Assembly: GCF_004209755.1 (NCBI RefSeq)
Contig: NZ_CP035913.1
Coordinates: 4,030,001 to 4,094,000, forward strand
Reading direction: 5' to 3'
DNA: 64,000 nt
Origin: Pseudoduganella lutea
GTDB taxonomy: Bacteria; Pseudomonadota; Gammaproteobacteria; Burkholderiales; Burkholderiaceae_D
The position numbers and the translations under genes were made by a program. The notes under the pieces are model-generated. The model saw nothing but the letters and a program-made list of their open reading frames with translations, did no database searches and was not told the DNA's origin. Every line of letters begins with the position of its first letter. Within the stretch, counting starts at the first letter, position 1. Shown in pieces: positions 33,738 through 42,645 of this stretch.

Positions 33738-33814
33738 TGGTGGTGATAGGTGGACTTGAACCACCGACCCCAGCATTATGAGTGCTGTGCTCTAACCAGC
33801 TGAGCTATATCACC
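33738..33814 (-). tRNA. elongator tRNA-Met (CAT), copy 1
   Basis: A 77-nt cloverleaf with encoded CCA. The acceptor stem is GGTGATA/TATCACC with discriminator A. The D-arm contains AGCTCAGCTGGTTAGAGC, the anticodon loop CTCATAA gives CAT, and the T-arm has GGTTCAAGTCC. The sequence resembles E. coli elongator tRNA-Met (CACTCATAATG...GGGGTC) rather than initiator tRNA. The body appears identical to copy 2 located 153 bp upstream. Confidence 0.95.
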
Positions 33815-33842
33815 GCAAACTGTACAGCAAAGTTCCTGAAGA

Positions 33843-33877
33843 AAAACGACCTGAGCCGTTGCCGGTCAGGTCGTTTT
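33843..33877. terminator. terminator hairpin between the two tRNA-Met genes
   Basis: Perfect 12-bp arms AAAACGACCTGA and TCAGGTCGTTTT with an 11-nt loop, with T-rich tails on both strands. It lies in the 76-bp spacer between the tandem tRNAs and could separate their transcripts or serve as a processing signal. Confidence 0.8.
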
Positions 33878-33890
33878 GCTTGAATCCTGG

Positions 33891-33967
33891 TGGTGGTGAT
33901 AGGTGGACTTGAACCACCGACCCCAGCATTATGAGTGCTGTGCTCTAACCAGCTGAGCTATATCACC
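33891..33967 (-). tRNA. elongator tRNA-Met (CAT), copy 2
   Basis: A 77-nt tRNA with CCA encoded. Same acceptor stem, anticodon loop CTCATAA and T-arm as copy 1; no difference was found by reading. It is the promoter-proximal copy. miaA, encoding a tRNA-modification enzyme, lies just upstream on the same strand. Confidence 0.95.
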
Positions 33968-33979
33968 GCAACGGCAAGC

Positions 33980-34008
33980 ATTATCGCGGCTGCCACCCGC
34001 GCTGTCAA
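33980..34008 (-). promoter_or_regulatory. sigma-70-type promoter for the tRNA-Met genes
   Basis: On the minus strand, a perfect -35 box TTGACA (34003-34008) is followed after 17 bp by a near-consensus -10 box GATAAT (33980-33985). The -10 box ends 12 nt before the tRNA 5' end, so the start point would fall only a few bases upstream of mature tRNA. Confidence 0.9.
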
Positions 34009-34111
34009 GAACGGCACGGCTTTTTTGCAGTCAATGGCCAATCAGACAATATAGCGCAAATCCGCCCTGTGCAGCGAAAATGCGCAATGGCGTGTGGCCA
34101 CAATGCCCAGC

Positions 34112-35059
34112 TCAGCCCTGCAATGCCGGCAGGCGCGCGAGGATCTGCCCGGTCGCGTCGGGCGCCAGGCAGTCGATGACGATCCGGTCCGGCATGGCCC
34201 GCAGCCAGGTCAGCTGGCGCTTGGCGAGCTGGCGCGTGGCGATAATGCCGGTCTCGCGCATGTCCTTGTAGCCGATGCGGCCGTCGAGGTATTCCCACAC
34301 CTGGCGGTAGCCCACGCAGCGCATCGAGGGCAGGCCGGGATGCAGGTCGCCGCGGCGGCGCAGCACTTCCACTTCGTCGATCAGCGCATCGTCTTCCAGC
34401 ATGATGTCGAAGCGGCGCGCGATCCGCTCGTGCAGCACGGCGCGGTCGTTCGGTTCCAGCGCGAACGACATCAGCTCGAACGGCAGCGTTTCCTTCTCGC
34501 GCCGCGCCAGCAGCGCCGACATGGGCTTGCCCGACAGGCGGATGATTTCCAGCGCGCGCCCGATGCGCTGCGCGTCGTTGGGATTGAGCCGCGCCGCCGT
34601 TTCCGCGTCCAGCGTGGCCAGCCGCGCATGCAGCGCCGGCCAGCCCAGGCGGGCCGCTTCCTCTTCCAGTTCAGCGCGCACCGCGGGATCGGCGCCGGGC
34701 AGGTCGTCGAGCCCGTCGGCCAGGCCCTTGAAGTACAACATCGTGCCGCCGACCAGCAGCGGCAGCTTGCCGCGTGCCGCGATGTCGGCCACGAGGCGCA
34801 GCGTATCGTTGCGGAACTGGGCCACCGAATAGGCGTCGAGCGGGTCGAGGATGTCGATCAGGTGGTGCGGCACCGCGGCCCGTTCTTCGCGCGTGGGCTT
34901 GGCGGTGCCGATATCCATGCCGCGGTAGACCAGCGCCGAATCGACGGAAATGATTTCGGACGGAATGCGTTCGGCGATGGCCAGCGCGGCGGCGGTCTTG
35001 CCGCTCGCGGTCGGGCCCATGATGGCGACCGCGAGCGGCCGCCTGGCTTCTTGATTCAT
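34112..35059 (-). CDS. miaA: tRNA dimethylallyltransferase MiaA
   Basis: MiaA transfers the dimethylallyl group from DMAPP to A37 of UNN-reading tRNAs, making i6A37, the substrate of MiaB. The 315-residue product has the P-loop [15 protein letters not shown], the catalytic region [47 protein letters not shown], and the swivel segment [13 protein letters not shown] with [13 protein letters not shown]. The ATG at 35059 is chosen; a GTG at 35068 overlapping the mutL stop is an alternative. The mutL-miaA order is conserved in many proteobacteria. Confidence 0.96.
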   Translation of the reverse strand: MNQEARRPLAVAIMGPTASGKTAAALAIAERIPSEIISVDSALVYRGMDIGTAKPTREERAAVPHHLIDILDPLDAYSVAQFRNDTLRLVADIAARGKLPLLVGGTMLYFKGLADGLDDLPGADPAVRAELEEEAARLGWPALHARLATLDAETAARLNPNDAQRIGRALEIIRLSGKPMSALLARREKETLPFELMSFALEPNDRAVLHERIARRFDIMLEDDALIDEVEVLRRRGDLHPGLPSMRCVGYRQVWEYLDGRIGYKDMRETGIIATRQLAKRQLTWLRAMPDRIVIDCLAPDATGQILARLPALQG

Positions 35060-35064
35060 GTTGT

Positions 35065-36975
35065 TCACTGCCCGCGGAGGAAGAGTTTATCGAGGGCGGA
35101 GATTTCGACCTGTACCCAGGTGGGGCGGCCATGGTTGCACTGGTCCGCGCGTTCCGTGCTTTCCATCTGGCGCAGCAGCGCGTTCATTTCCGGCGCGGAC
35201 AGGATGCGGTTGGCGCGCACGGCCGTGTGGCAGGCGAGGGTGCCGAGCAGTTCGTTGCGGCGCTCGATCAGCACGCGCGAGCCGCCGAATTCGCGCACGT
35301 CGCGCAGCACGTCGCGCGCCAGCGTTTGCGCATCGGCGTTCTTCAGCAGGGCCGGCACGGCGCGCACCGCCAGCGTGGTGGGCGACAGCACGGCAATGTC
35401 GAAGCCGAGCGCCTTCAGCGTGTCGCCATGTTCCTGCACCGTGCCCACTTCCACCGCATCGGCATAGAAGGTGACGGGGATCAGCAGCGACTGCACCTGC
35501 ATGTCGGTGCCGGCGACCTGCGCGTCGAGCGCGTTCTTGAGCTGTTCGTACAGGATGCGTTCGTGCGCGGCGTGCATGTCCACCAGCACGAGGCCCTTGC
35601 TGTTCTGCGCCAGGATGTAGATGCCGTGCAGTTGCGCCAGCGCGAAGCCGAGCGGGAATTCCTCGTGGGCGAGGGCGGCCGAGGTGGCGGTGTATGACGC
35701 CGGCTGCGGGATCGCGTACGGCGCGCCCTGTTCGGCGGCGCGCGGCGGTTCCGCATCCGCGAACAGCGCACCGTAGCGTTCCGTGCTCTGCGCCACGCCG
35801 CCGCCATCGCGCGCTCCGAAGGGCGACGGCGAGAACGTGGGCGTGTAGGTGGGGTTCATCATCGCGCCGAACGACGTTTGCTGCTGCGGGCGCCAGGCAT
35901 GGCCGCTGAGCGGAACGTCGCCGCCCAGCGTCTGCGCGGCGGGCAGGGGCGCCGGAATGGCGCCGTGGGCCGTGGCGGACGTTTGCGCCAGCGCGCGCTG
36001 CACCGCGTGGAACACGAACTGGTGCACGGCGCGGCTGTCGCGGAAGCGCACCTCGATCTTCGACGGGTGCACGTTCACGTCCACCAGCGCCGGGTCCAGC
36101 TCCAGTGCCAGCACGTAGGAAGGGAAGCGGTCGCCGTGCAGCACGTCTTCATAGGCTGCGCGCACCGCGTGCACCAGCACCTTGTCGCGCACGAAACGCC
36201 CGTTCACGTAGAAATACTGGCAATCGGCACGCGACTTCGACGCCGTCGGCAAGCCGGCGAAGCCGTGCAGCCGCAGCACGCCGGAAGCTTCGTCGATGGC
36301 GATGCGCGCTTCGGCAAACGCTTCGCCAAGGATCTGCGCGCTGCGCTTGGCCATGTCGCTGGCGATCCAGTGATCGATCGTGCGGCCGTTGTGCGTGAGC
36401 GTGAATGTCACGTCCGGCCGCGCCAGCGCGATGCGGCGCACGACTTCGGCGCAGTGGCCGAACTCGGTCTGCTCCGATTTCAGGAACTTGCGGCGCGCCG
36501 GGGTGTTGTAGTACAGGTCCTGCACGTTGACGGTGGTGCCGGGGGCGCCGGACGACGGCTGCACCGTGCCCAGGTGCGAGCCTTCCAGTTCCCATGCGTG
36601 GGCCGCATCGGCCGTGCGCGACGTCAGCTTGACGACCGCGACCGAGGCGATCGAGGCCAGCGCCTCGCCGCGAAAGCCCAGCGTGTTGACGTTTTCCAGG
36701 TCGTCCAGCGAGGCGATCTTTGACGTGGCGTGCCGCGCCAGCGCCAGCGGCATCTGCTCGGGCGGAATGCCCTTGCCGTTGTCGGTGATGCAGATACGCT
36801 TGACGCCGCCTTCCTCGAGCCGGACCGTGATCTGGCTGCCGCCGGCGTCCAGCGCGTTCTCCAGCAGCTCCTTGACGACGGCGGAGGGCCGCTCGACGAC
36901 CTCGCCGGCGGCGATCTGGGAAATGAGCTGGTCGGGAAGCGCCTGGATCGGGCGGTGAGGAATCGGGGCGTTCAT
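35065..36975 (-). CDS. mutL: DNA mismatch repair protein MutL, endonuclease-type C-terminus
   Basis: A 636-residue MutL. The N-terminal GHKL ATPase shows [27 protein letters not shown] and [17 protein letters not shown] proline/serine-rich linker of about 120 residues follows (around 330-450). The C-terminal domain has [12 protein letters not shown] at residues 466-477, matching the endonuclease motif DQHA(x)2E(x)4E with Met for Gln, plus ACHTAVRA and CNHGRP that complete the metal site in MutH-less bacteria. It is therefore likely to nick DNA itself, as in Neisseria. The start at 36975 gives the usual MutL N-terminus. Confidence 0.95.
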   Translation of the reverse strand: MNAPIPHRPIQALPDQLISQIAAGEVVERPSAVVKELLENALDAGGSQITVRLEEGGVKRICITDNGKGIPPEQMPLALARHATSKIASLDDLENVNTLGFRGEALASIASVAVVKLTSRTADAAHAWELEGSHLGTVQPSSGAPGTTVNVQDLYYNTPARRKFLKSEQTEFGHCAEVVRRIALARPDVTFTLTHNGRTIDHWIASDMAKRSAQILGEAFAEARIAIDEASGVLRLHGFAGLPTASKSRADCQYFYVNGRFVRDKVLVHAVRAAYEDVLHGDRFPSYVLALELDPALVDVNVHPSKIEVRFRDSRAVHQFVFHAVQRALAQTSATAHGAIPAPLPAAQTLGGDVPLSGHAWRPQQQTSFGAMMNPTYTPTFSPSPFGARDGGGVAQSTERYGALFADAEPPRAAEQGAPYAIPQPASYTATSAALAHEEFPLGFALAQLHGIYILAQNSKGLVLVDMHAAHERILYEQLKNALDAQVAGTDMQVQSLLIPVTFYADAVEVGTVQEHGDTLKALGFDIAVLSPTTLAVRAVPALLKNADAQTLARDVLRDVREFGGSRVLIERRNELLGTLACHTAVRANRILSAPEMNALLRQMESTERADQCNHGRPTWVQVEISALDKLFLRGQ

Positions 36976-37029
36976 GGTGGCCGAAATTATACCCCGGCCG
37001 GTGGCTGCCGCCCCGCCGACCACTGGTCG

Positions 37030-37929
37030 TCAGGTGCCGCCCTGGCGCACCGGGATCGGCACGTTGCACAGGTCGACGTGGCCGGCGGCCACCTTGGTCC
37101 ATGGGCCACCGCGGTTGCGCGAGGCCTCGGCCACTGCCTTGAAGCTGGCCGAGGCCGTGCGCATCACTTCAAGCTTGCTGCGCTGTGCTTCCGGCACGTC
37201 GGCCGCCAGCTTCACCGACTTGATCGTCACGCGTTGTACCGCGTCTTCATAAAACCCCATCGCGCCGGGGCCGCGCGGCATGACCGACAGCAGCGGCATG
37301 CCGTCCACGACGCGGCCCACCACGGTGATATTGCGGTCCAGCTGGCGCGGCGCCTGGCCGATCACGGCGTACAGCGCGCCGCCATTGGCGCTGTCCGCGT
37401 CCACGTCGCGGCCCACGCCCACCATGCCGTAGCAGTGCGCCAGCCAGGCCTGGCCGGTCTTGGGATCGCGCGCGGACGGGAAACCGTTCGAGTGGCCCAC
37501 CTGCGGCGCATAGCCGTCCCGGTCCGGCAGGCGCGTGAAATCCCGGTCGTTCTTCAGCGGGACCGTGAACTCGCCGGCCAGCTTTTCCTTTGCCGTTTTC
37601 GGCTTGCGTGGATTGGCTTCGTCCGGGTCGCCCCACTGCACCACGAAGTTGTCCTGCGCGCGCAGGATCGCCAGGCCGTCGAAATAGCCTTCGCGCACCA
37701 GGGCGCGGATATTGTCGGCATGGTTGGGCGCGAATGCCGGCGCCAGTTCGATGACGACGCGCCCGGCCGGCAGTTCCAGGTACAGCGTGCTGGCCGGGTC
37801 GAGCGGGCGCCATTCGCTCGCCTGCGACGCCTTGATGACATCCGCCACCGATGGTTTCGGCGGCAATTCCCTTGCCGCCAGTGGCATTGCGGCGAGAGAG
37901 GCGAGAAAATAGAAGGGCCAGCGGGTCAT
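37030..37929 (-). CDS. periplasmic cyclophilin-type peptidyl-prolyl isomerase
   Basis: A 299-residue exported cyclophilin. The signal peptide is about residues 1-19 ([13 protein letters not shown]). The PPIase fold is recognisable from [40 protein letters not shown], and [20 protein letters not shown], though it carries insertions compared with compact PpiA (about 190 residues). Such larger cyclophilins catalyse Xaa-Pro isomerisation during folding of exported proteins. A GGAG ribosome-binding site precedes the ATG at 37929. It is 54 bp upstream of mutL on the same strand and may be cotranscribed. Confidence 0.88.
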   Translation of the reverse strand: MTRWPFYFLASLAAMPLAARELPPKPSVADVIKASQASEWRPLDPASTLYLELPAGRVVIELAPAFAPNHADNIRALVREGYFDGLAILRAQDNFVVQWGDPDEANPRKPKTAKEKLAGEFTVPLKNDRDFTRLPDRDGYAPQVGHSNGFPSARDPKTGQAWLAHCYGMVGVGRDVDADSANGGALYAVIGQAPRQLDRNITVVGRVVDGMPLLSVMPRGPGAMGFYEDAVQRVTIKSVKLAADVPEAQRSKLEVMRTASASFKAVAEASRNRGGPWTKVAAGHVDLCNVPIPVRQGGT

Positions 37930-38078
37930 CGGGTCTCCTGGTTGCTTGCTCGAGGGGGCTGGAAAATTGTAATCTGTAAAACTGACTCAATGAAAACTTT
38001 GTTGCCGTGGCAATGAACAGGCCTGACCGCTGGTGGTGGGCTGGTGTATGATCGCCGCCGCAACCTTACAGGACTACT

Positions 38079-38723
38079 ATGGATTTCGTTCATTTGATGG
38101 AAATGCTGGTTCACGTCGACAAGGCGCTGGACACGCTGATTGCGCAGTACGGCACGCTGGTCTACGCGATCCTGTTTGCCATCATCTTTTGCGAGACGGG
38201 CCTCGTGGTCCTGTTCTTCTTTCCCGGCGATACGCTGCTGTTCATTGCCGGCGCGTTCTGCGCCACCGGCCACATGCACCTGGGCTTGCTGATCTTCCTG
38301 CTCATTTGCGCCGCGGTGATCGGTAATACGACGAATTACTGGATCGGCGAGAAGATCGGCAACCGCATGTTCACGCACAATTACCGCTGGATCAACCGCG
38401 ACGCGTTGCAGCGCACGCACAACTTCTTCGAGCGCCATGGCGGCAAGACCATCATCCTGGCGCGCTTCGTGCCGGTGGTGCGCACCTTCGCCCCCTTCGT
38501 GGCCGGGGTGTCGGACATGACGTTTGCCCGCTTCCAGCTCTATAACATCACCGGTGCCGTACTGTGGGTGGTATCGCTGTGCGTGGCGGGTTACTTCTTC
38601 GGCAACATGCCCCTGGTGCGCGACAACCTGACGACGATCGTGCTGATCGGCGTTAGCGTGGCGATCGTGCCGATGGCGCTGGGCGGCCTATGGAAGGTCG
38701 GCCGCCGCATTCTCGGCCGTTGA
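38079..38723 (+). CDS. DedA family membrane protein
   Basis: A 214-residue DedA/VTT-fold inner-membrane protein. Diagnostic motifs are FFFPGDTLLFIAGAF and GNTTNYWIGEKIG in the first half and the re-entrant-loop motif ARFVPVVRTFAPFVAG in the second half, including the functional Arg residues of E. coli YqjA/YghB. The family contributes to lipid carrier recycling (undecaprenyl phosphate flipping), proton-motive force and cell division. It is flanked on the left by the divergent cyclophilin gene, with about 150 bp between them. Confidence 0.93.
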   Translation: MDFVHLMEMLVHVDKALDTLIAQYGTLVYAILFAIIFCETGLVVLFFFPGDTLLFIAGAFCATGHMHLGLLIFLLICAAVIGNTTNYWIGEKIGNRMFTHNYRWINRDALQRTHNFFERHGGKTIILARFVPVVRTFAPFVAGVSDMTFARFQLYNITGAVLWVVSLCVAGYFFGNMPLVRDNLTTIVLIGVSVAIVPMALGGLWKVGRRILGR

Positions 38724-38805
38724 TTTCCCTCAAGCAAAAAAAAGCTTAAGTTTTTCCGTACGGCATCCGTTAACCGGGGCAAGTCTGTTTTCTGCCCCGG
38801 ATCCC

Positions 38806-39849
38806 ATGCGCAAGCTGATTGCCCTTACCGCGTGCTGCCTCGCCTTCGGCGCGGCCGGCGCCAATGAACCTCCGACGAAGATCGCCGGCGTGCAGCCGTC
38901 GTCGCCCGCGCGCGCAGATGCGATGGGCGTTGGCGACCTGAAAGGCAGGCTGGAAAAAGCGGCAAAGGGGGGCAAGCCCGTGCGCAAGCTGTCCGAGCGC
39001 GAGCAGGAAGAGGAAGCCGAAGCGGCGCTGTCGGCCAGGATCGCCGAACGGCTGGCGCAGATGAAGGCCAACCAGGCTGCCCGCCATGCGGCCGCCGCCA
39101 GGGCGCGCAAGGCCGCGCAGGCTGCACAGGCCACAAAGGCCGCCTACACTGTCCCCCAGCCGGCGCCGGCCAATGGCACGTTCTGGACCTATGAAGGTGA
39201 ATTCGGCCCGGCCAACTGGAGCAAGATCAACGCCGCCTGGAACAAGTGCAATGGCGGCGAGCGCCAGTCGCCCATCGATATCCGCGACGGCATCAAGGTC
39301 GATCTCGAGCAGATCTCGTTCGAATACCGTCCTTCCGGCTTTACCGTCACCGACAATGGCCACACCGTGCAGGTCGCGCTGGGTGCCGGCAATTATCTGT
39401 CCGTGGGCGGGCGCAGCTACGAATTGCAGCAGTTGCACTTCCACCGCCCGGCCGAAGAGCGCGTCAATGGCAAGACCTACGAGATGGGCATCCACCTCGT
39501 GCACAAGGATACCGAAGGCCGCACCGCCGTGCTGGCGCTGATGCTGCAGCGGGGCCGCGCGCAGCCGGCGATCCAGACGGTATGGAACAACCTGCCACTG
39601 GAAAAGAAGGAAACGTCCGCGCCGTCGATCGTGTTCAATCCGGGCGACCTGCTGCCCGAGCGGCGCGACTATTACACCTACATGGGTTCGCTCAGCGAGC
39701 CGCCTTGCACCGAAGGCGTGCTGTGGCTGGTGATGAAGGAACCGCTGCAGGCTTCCGGCGAGCAGATGGCGCTGTTCTCGCGGCTGTATCCGCTCAATGC
39801 GCGACCGGTGCAGGCTGCCGCCGGGCGGCTGATCAAGGAGTCACAGTAA
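38806..39849 (+). CDS. alpha-carbonic anhydrase with N-terminal helical extension
   Basis: A 347-residue periplasmic carbonic anhydrase (CO2 + H2O to bicarbonate + H+). The signal peptide is about residues 1-19 (LTACCLAFGAAGAN). The alpha-CA domain starts near residue 125 (FWTYEGEFGPANWSKI, ERQSPIDI). Zinc ligands are His211 and His213 in LQQLHFHRP and His230 in GIHLVHKD, and GSLSEPPCTEGVLW is conserved. Between them, residues 45-120 form a charged and Ala-rich helical stretch (LSEREQEEEAEAALSARIAE, AARARKAAQAAQATKAA) that most bacterial alpha-CAs lack. It may mediate oligomerisation or envelope attachment. Confidence 0.93.
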   Translation: MRKLIALTACCLAFGAAGANEPPTKIAGVQPSSPARADAMGVGDLKGRLEKAAKGGKPVRKLSEREQEEEAEAALSARIAERLAQMKANQAARHAAAARARKAAQAAQATKAAYTVPQPAPANGTFWTYEGEFGPANWSKINAAWNKCNGGERQSPIDIRDGIKVDLEQISFEYRPSGFTVTDNGHTVQVALGAGNYLSVGGRSYELQQLHFHRPAEERVNGKTYEMGIHLVHKDTEGRTAVLALMLQRGRAQPAIQTVWNNLPLEKKETSAPSIVFNPGDLLPERRDYYTYMGSLSEPPCTEGVLWLVMKEPLQASGEQMALFSRLYPLNARPVQAAAGRLIKESQ

Positions 39850-39914
39850 AAGCGCACAGTAAAGGATGAACAGCGGGATGAACAGCGGTGCCGGGCACCG
39901 TGTTCTCCCGGTAG

Positions 39915-39943
39915 AAAAACGGGCGCGTCATGCGCCCGTTTTT
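39915..39943. terminator. bidirectional terminator
   Basis: Perfect 12-bp arms AAAAACGGGCGC/GCGCCCGTTTTT with a 5-nt loop and T-runs on both strands. It lies between the convergent carbonic anhydrase and mutarotase genes and touches the mutarotase stop codon. Confidence 0.93.
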
Positions 39944-40737
39944 CATGGCTGGACGGTGATGGTATGCACGCCGGTCCATGCCGCGCCGGCAGCCAGCGGC
40001 TGCTTGTCGACCCGGGCCGGTTCGATGCACACGAAGCGCTGCCATTCGTCGTCGCGCAGGTCCGTCAGTTTCGCCGCGGCCTCGGCGCCCGGATTCCAGA
40101 CAACGAATTCCGTGAACCCTTCCTGCTGCAGGCGCAGCGCGCCGCTGCCGGGATGCAGCGCCAGTTCGGCCGGGGCAGGGTAGATGTTGTCCAGCGGCGG
40201 GCCGAAATGCAGCGGCGATCCGTCCGGCAGGCCGGCCAGCACGGTGCGGGTGAATTCCTCGACCTGGAAATACGTGTGCAGCGCGCAGGCAAAGTCGAAC
40301 GGTTCGGTATCCGTGTTGCGCACGTGATAACGCATCTCCAGCGCATCCGGCTTCAGCGTGAAGCGCAGCGCCAGCGAAAAGGCATGCGGCCAGCCCTGCG
40401 CCAGTTCGGCCGGCACGTCCTCGTGCGTCAGCAGGAATTCGGCCCATGCGGTCGTGGCGTCGTTGCCATGGTCGCCCAGGCGCCAGTGCGACAGCCGGGC
40501 CACGCCGTGGCGCTGGCCGGTGCCGCGCGTGGAGAATTGCGGGAAGATCACCGGCACGCCGCCGCGAATGGCGGCACTGCCGTCGCGCGGCGACGCATCG
40601 CTCATGAACAGGCGTTCGCGCTTGTCGGGCGTCTGCCACGACACCAGGTGCGCGCCATACAGTGCGATGGTGGCTTGCGCGCCGTCGGGCGCGGCGATGG
40701 TCACGGCCGGGAGCTGGCCGAACGTCGTCGATTGCAT
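39943..40737 (-). CDS. D-hexose-6-phosphate mutarotase (YeaD-like)
   Basis: A 264-residue aldose-1-epimerase-fold protein. Features of the glucose-6-phosphate 1-epimerase group are ALYGAHLVSWQTPDKRERLF, IRGGVPVIFPQF, GVARLSHWRL, HTYFQVEEFTRT and EFVVWNPGAEAAAKLTDLRD near the C-terminus, which includes the catalytic Glu region. It interconverts anomers of hexose 6-phosphates in the cytosol. No sugar kinase or transporter is adjacent. It is 10 bp downstream of amiC on the same strand, so transcription from amiC may continue into it. Confidence 0.92.
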   Translation of the reverse strand: MQSTTFGQLPAVTIAAPDGAQATIALYGAHLVSWQTPDKRERLFMSDASPRDGSAAIRGGVPVIFPQFSTRGTGQRHGVARLSHWRLGDHGNDATTAWAEFLLTHEDVPAELAQGWPHAFSLALRFTLKPDALEMRYHVRNTDTEPFDFACALHTYFQVEEFTRTVLAGLPDGSPLHFGPPLDNIYPAPAELALHPGSGALRLQQEGFTEFVVWNPGAEAAAKLTDLRDDEWQRFVCIEPARVDKQPLAAGAAWTGVHTITVQP

Positions 40738-40747
40738 GCAATGGTCC

Positions 40748-42157
40748 TCAGGTCAGCCGACTCTTGGCGAGCGGCGGGTTCTTGGCGAAATACGAGCGGA
40801 TGCCCTTCACGATCGCATCGGCGATCTGGTCCTGGTAATTGTTGTCGAGCAGGCGCGCTTCCTCTTCCGGGTTGGAGATGAACGCGGTTTCGATGAGGAT
40901 CGATGGAATGTCCGGCGCCTTCAGCACGGCGAACCCGGCCCGCTCCACGGCGCCGTTGTGCAGCTTGTTGATGCCGCCGATCTGCTGCAGCACGGCCTTG
41001 CCCACTTTTAGGCTGTCGTTGATCTGCGCCGTCGTCGACAGGTCGAACAGCACGCTGGCCAGCTGCGGGTCATGGTCCTTGCTGTTGGCGCCGCCGATCA
41101 GGTCGGCCTGGTTTTCCTTGTTGGCCAGCCAGCGCGCAGCCGACGAGCTGGCGCTCTTCTCGGACAGCACGAACACCGAGGAGCCGCGCGCCGAGGGCTT
41201 GATGAACGCGTCGGCATGGATCGACACGAACAGGTCGGCATCGACCTTGCGCGCCTTTTCCACGCGCTTGTTCAGCGGCACGAAGAAATCGCCGTCGCGC
41301 GTGAGCATCACGCGCATGTTCGGGTGCTGTTCCAGCTTGGCCTTCAGTCGCTTGGCGATGGCCAGCACGATGTCCTTCTCGCGGCTGCCGCGCGAACCGA
41401 TCGCGCCGGGGTCTTCGCCGCCGTGGCCGGGGTCCAGCGCCACGGTGAGCATGCGCACCAGCTTGTCGGCCTGCTGCGGTGGCTCGGGGCGGGCTGGCGG
41501 CTTGGCCGCGATATCCGGCCGCGGCACCGCCGCGGAGGGCACGCCTGGCGCCGGGATGCGGTTGTCCGGCAGCGGCAGCCCCGGAGCAGGGTGCTGCTCG
41601 GCCACCTGCGGCTGGCCGACCGGCACGCCGTCGCTCGACCATTCGCCCTTTTCGATCATCGCCGCGATCGGGTCCACTTCGCGCACCGGGTACAGGTCGA
41701 AGATCAGGCGGTGCTTGTATTCGCCCACGGGATCGAGGGTGAACACCTGCGGGCGGATTTCCGACTTCAGGTCGAACACGAGGCGCACGACGCCCGGGCG
41801 GTTCTGGCCCACGCGCACCTGCTGGATATACGGGTCGTTCGACTGGATCTTCGCCACCAGCGTCTTCAGCTCGGGGTTCAGGTCGAGGCCCTCGATGTCG
41901 ACCACCAGGCGCTCGGGATTCTTGATGATGAAGTGCGATGTCTTCAGGTCGGAATCGTTTTCCAGCGTGACGCGGGTGTACTCGTCCGCCGGCCATACGC
42001 GCACGGCAAGGATCTGCGCGGCGCGCGCGGGCAGCGGGGTGAGCACCGACAGCAGCAGCGTGCCGCCGGCCTTCAGGAGGGTGCGGCGGGTACGGTGCTT
42101 TTGACCCGGCTGCGTGGGGATCAGAGGATCTGCGGGAAGTGGAGGCGTTGCAGGCAT
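40748..42157 (-). CDS. amiC: N-acetylmuramoyl-L-alanine amidase AmiC-type
   Basis: A 469-residue periplasmic amidase that cleaves septal peptidoglycan during cell separation. The N-terminus has a Tat signal (TRRTLLKAGGTLLLSVL). An AMIN domain follows (residues about 48-160), then a Pro-rich linker (about 175-235) and Amidase_3 with zinc ligands: VALDPGHGGEDPGAIG, SREKDIVLAIA, FVSIHADAF, and the catalytic Glu in IPSILIETAFISNPEE. It overlaps the end of tsaE by 37 bp; tsaE-amiC is a common pair. Activation normally needs NlpD-type LytM proteins, not seen here. Confidence 0.95.
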   Translation of the reverse strand: MPATPPLPADPLIPTQPGQKHRTRRTLLKAGGTLLLSVLTPLPARAAQILAVRVWPADEYTRVTLENDSDLKTSHFIIKNPERLVVDIEGLDLNPELKTLVAKIQSNDPYIQQVRVGQNRPGVVRLVFDLKSEIRPQVFTLDPVGEYKHRLIFDLYPVREVDPIAAMIEKGEWSSDGVPVGQPQVAEQHPAPGLPLPDNRIPAPGVPSAAVPRPDIAAKPPARPEPPQQADKLVRMLTVALDPGHGGEDPGAIGSRGSREKDIVLAIAKRLKAKLEQHPNMRVMLTRDGDFFVPLNKRVEKARKVDADLFVSIHADAFIKPSARGSSVFVLSEKSASSSAARWLANKENQADLIGGANSKDHDPQLASVLFDLSTTAQINDSLKVGKAVLQQIGGINKLHNGAVERAGFAVLKAPDIPSILIETAFISNPEEEARLLDNNYQDQIADAIVKGIRSYFAKNPPLAKSRLT

Positions 42158-42597
42158 GAGATACCTAATGCAGAAAACGCCTGCAATTCTACATCACGTC
42201 CCTCACCCGCAACGCCGAGCGTCACGCGCAGGTCGGGCGGTGGCAGCACGCCCTCGGCTTTTTCCGGCCACTCGACGATGCAGATGTTGTGGCCGTCGAA
42301 GTCTTCGCGAAAGCCCGCGTCGAGGAATTCTTCCGGGCTGCCCATGCGGTACAGGTCGTAGTGGATCACGTTGACGGCCTGGCCGTCGAGCGTGACGGCG
42401 TAGGGCTCGGACAGCGTGTAGGTCGGGCTTTTCACAGTGCCCTTGTGGCCGGCCGCGTGCAGCAGCGCGCGCGTGAGGGCCGTCTTGCCGGCGCCGAGGT
42501 CGCCATGCAGGTGGATCGACAGGCCGGGCAGCAGGGCACGGGCCAGCGAGAGGCCGAGGGCGGCCGTATGGCTTTCGTCACGCAGGTGGGCTTTCAT
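42121..42597 (-). CDS. tsaE: tRNA threonylcarbamoyladenosine biosynthesis ATPase TsaE
   Basis: A 158-residue TsaE, the ATPase that works with TsaB and TsaD to form t6A37 in ANN-reading tRNAs. Visible motifs are Walker A HLHGDLGAGKTALTRALL, the switch region KSPTYTLSEPY, HYDLYRM, and Walker B-like ICIVEWPEKAEG. The C-terminus is slightly longer than usual because its last 37 bp overlap amiC. The partner tsaD lies at the other end of the window. It is divergent from queG with only 48 bp between starts, so the promoters must overlap. Confidence 0.95.
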   Translation of the reverse strand: MKAHLRDESHTAALGLSLARALLPGLSIHLHGDLGAGKTALTRALLHAAGHKGTVKSPTYTLSEPYAVTLDGQAVNVIHYDLYRMGSPEEFLDAGFREDFDGHNICIVEWPEKAEGVLPPPDLRVTLGVAGEGRDVELQAFSALGISCLQRLHFPQIL

Positions 42598-42645
42598 GGA
42601 TGATTCGCATAAAATGGTGGATTGCTGCCGCCATTGTACCGTTCG

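Noticed and set aside
33738..33967. Attachment site for an integrated element at the tRNA-Met pair, linked to the low-GC ankyrin gene
   Set aside because: Both tRNAs are complete with CCA, no integrase is adjacent and no tRNA 3'-end duplication was found near 30.8 or 31.7 kb.
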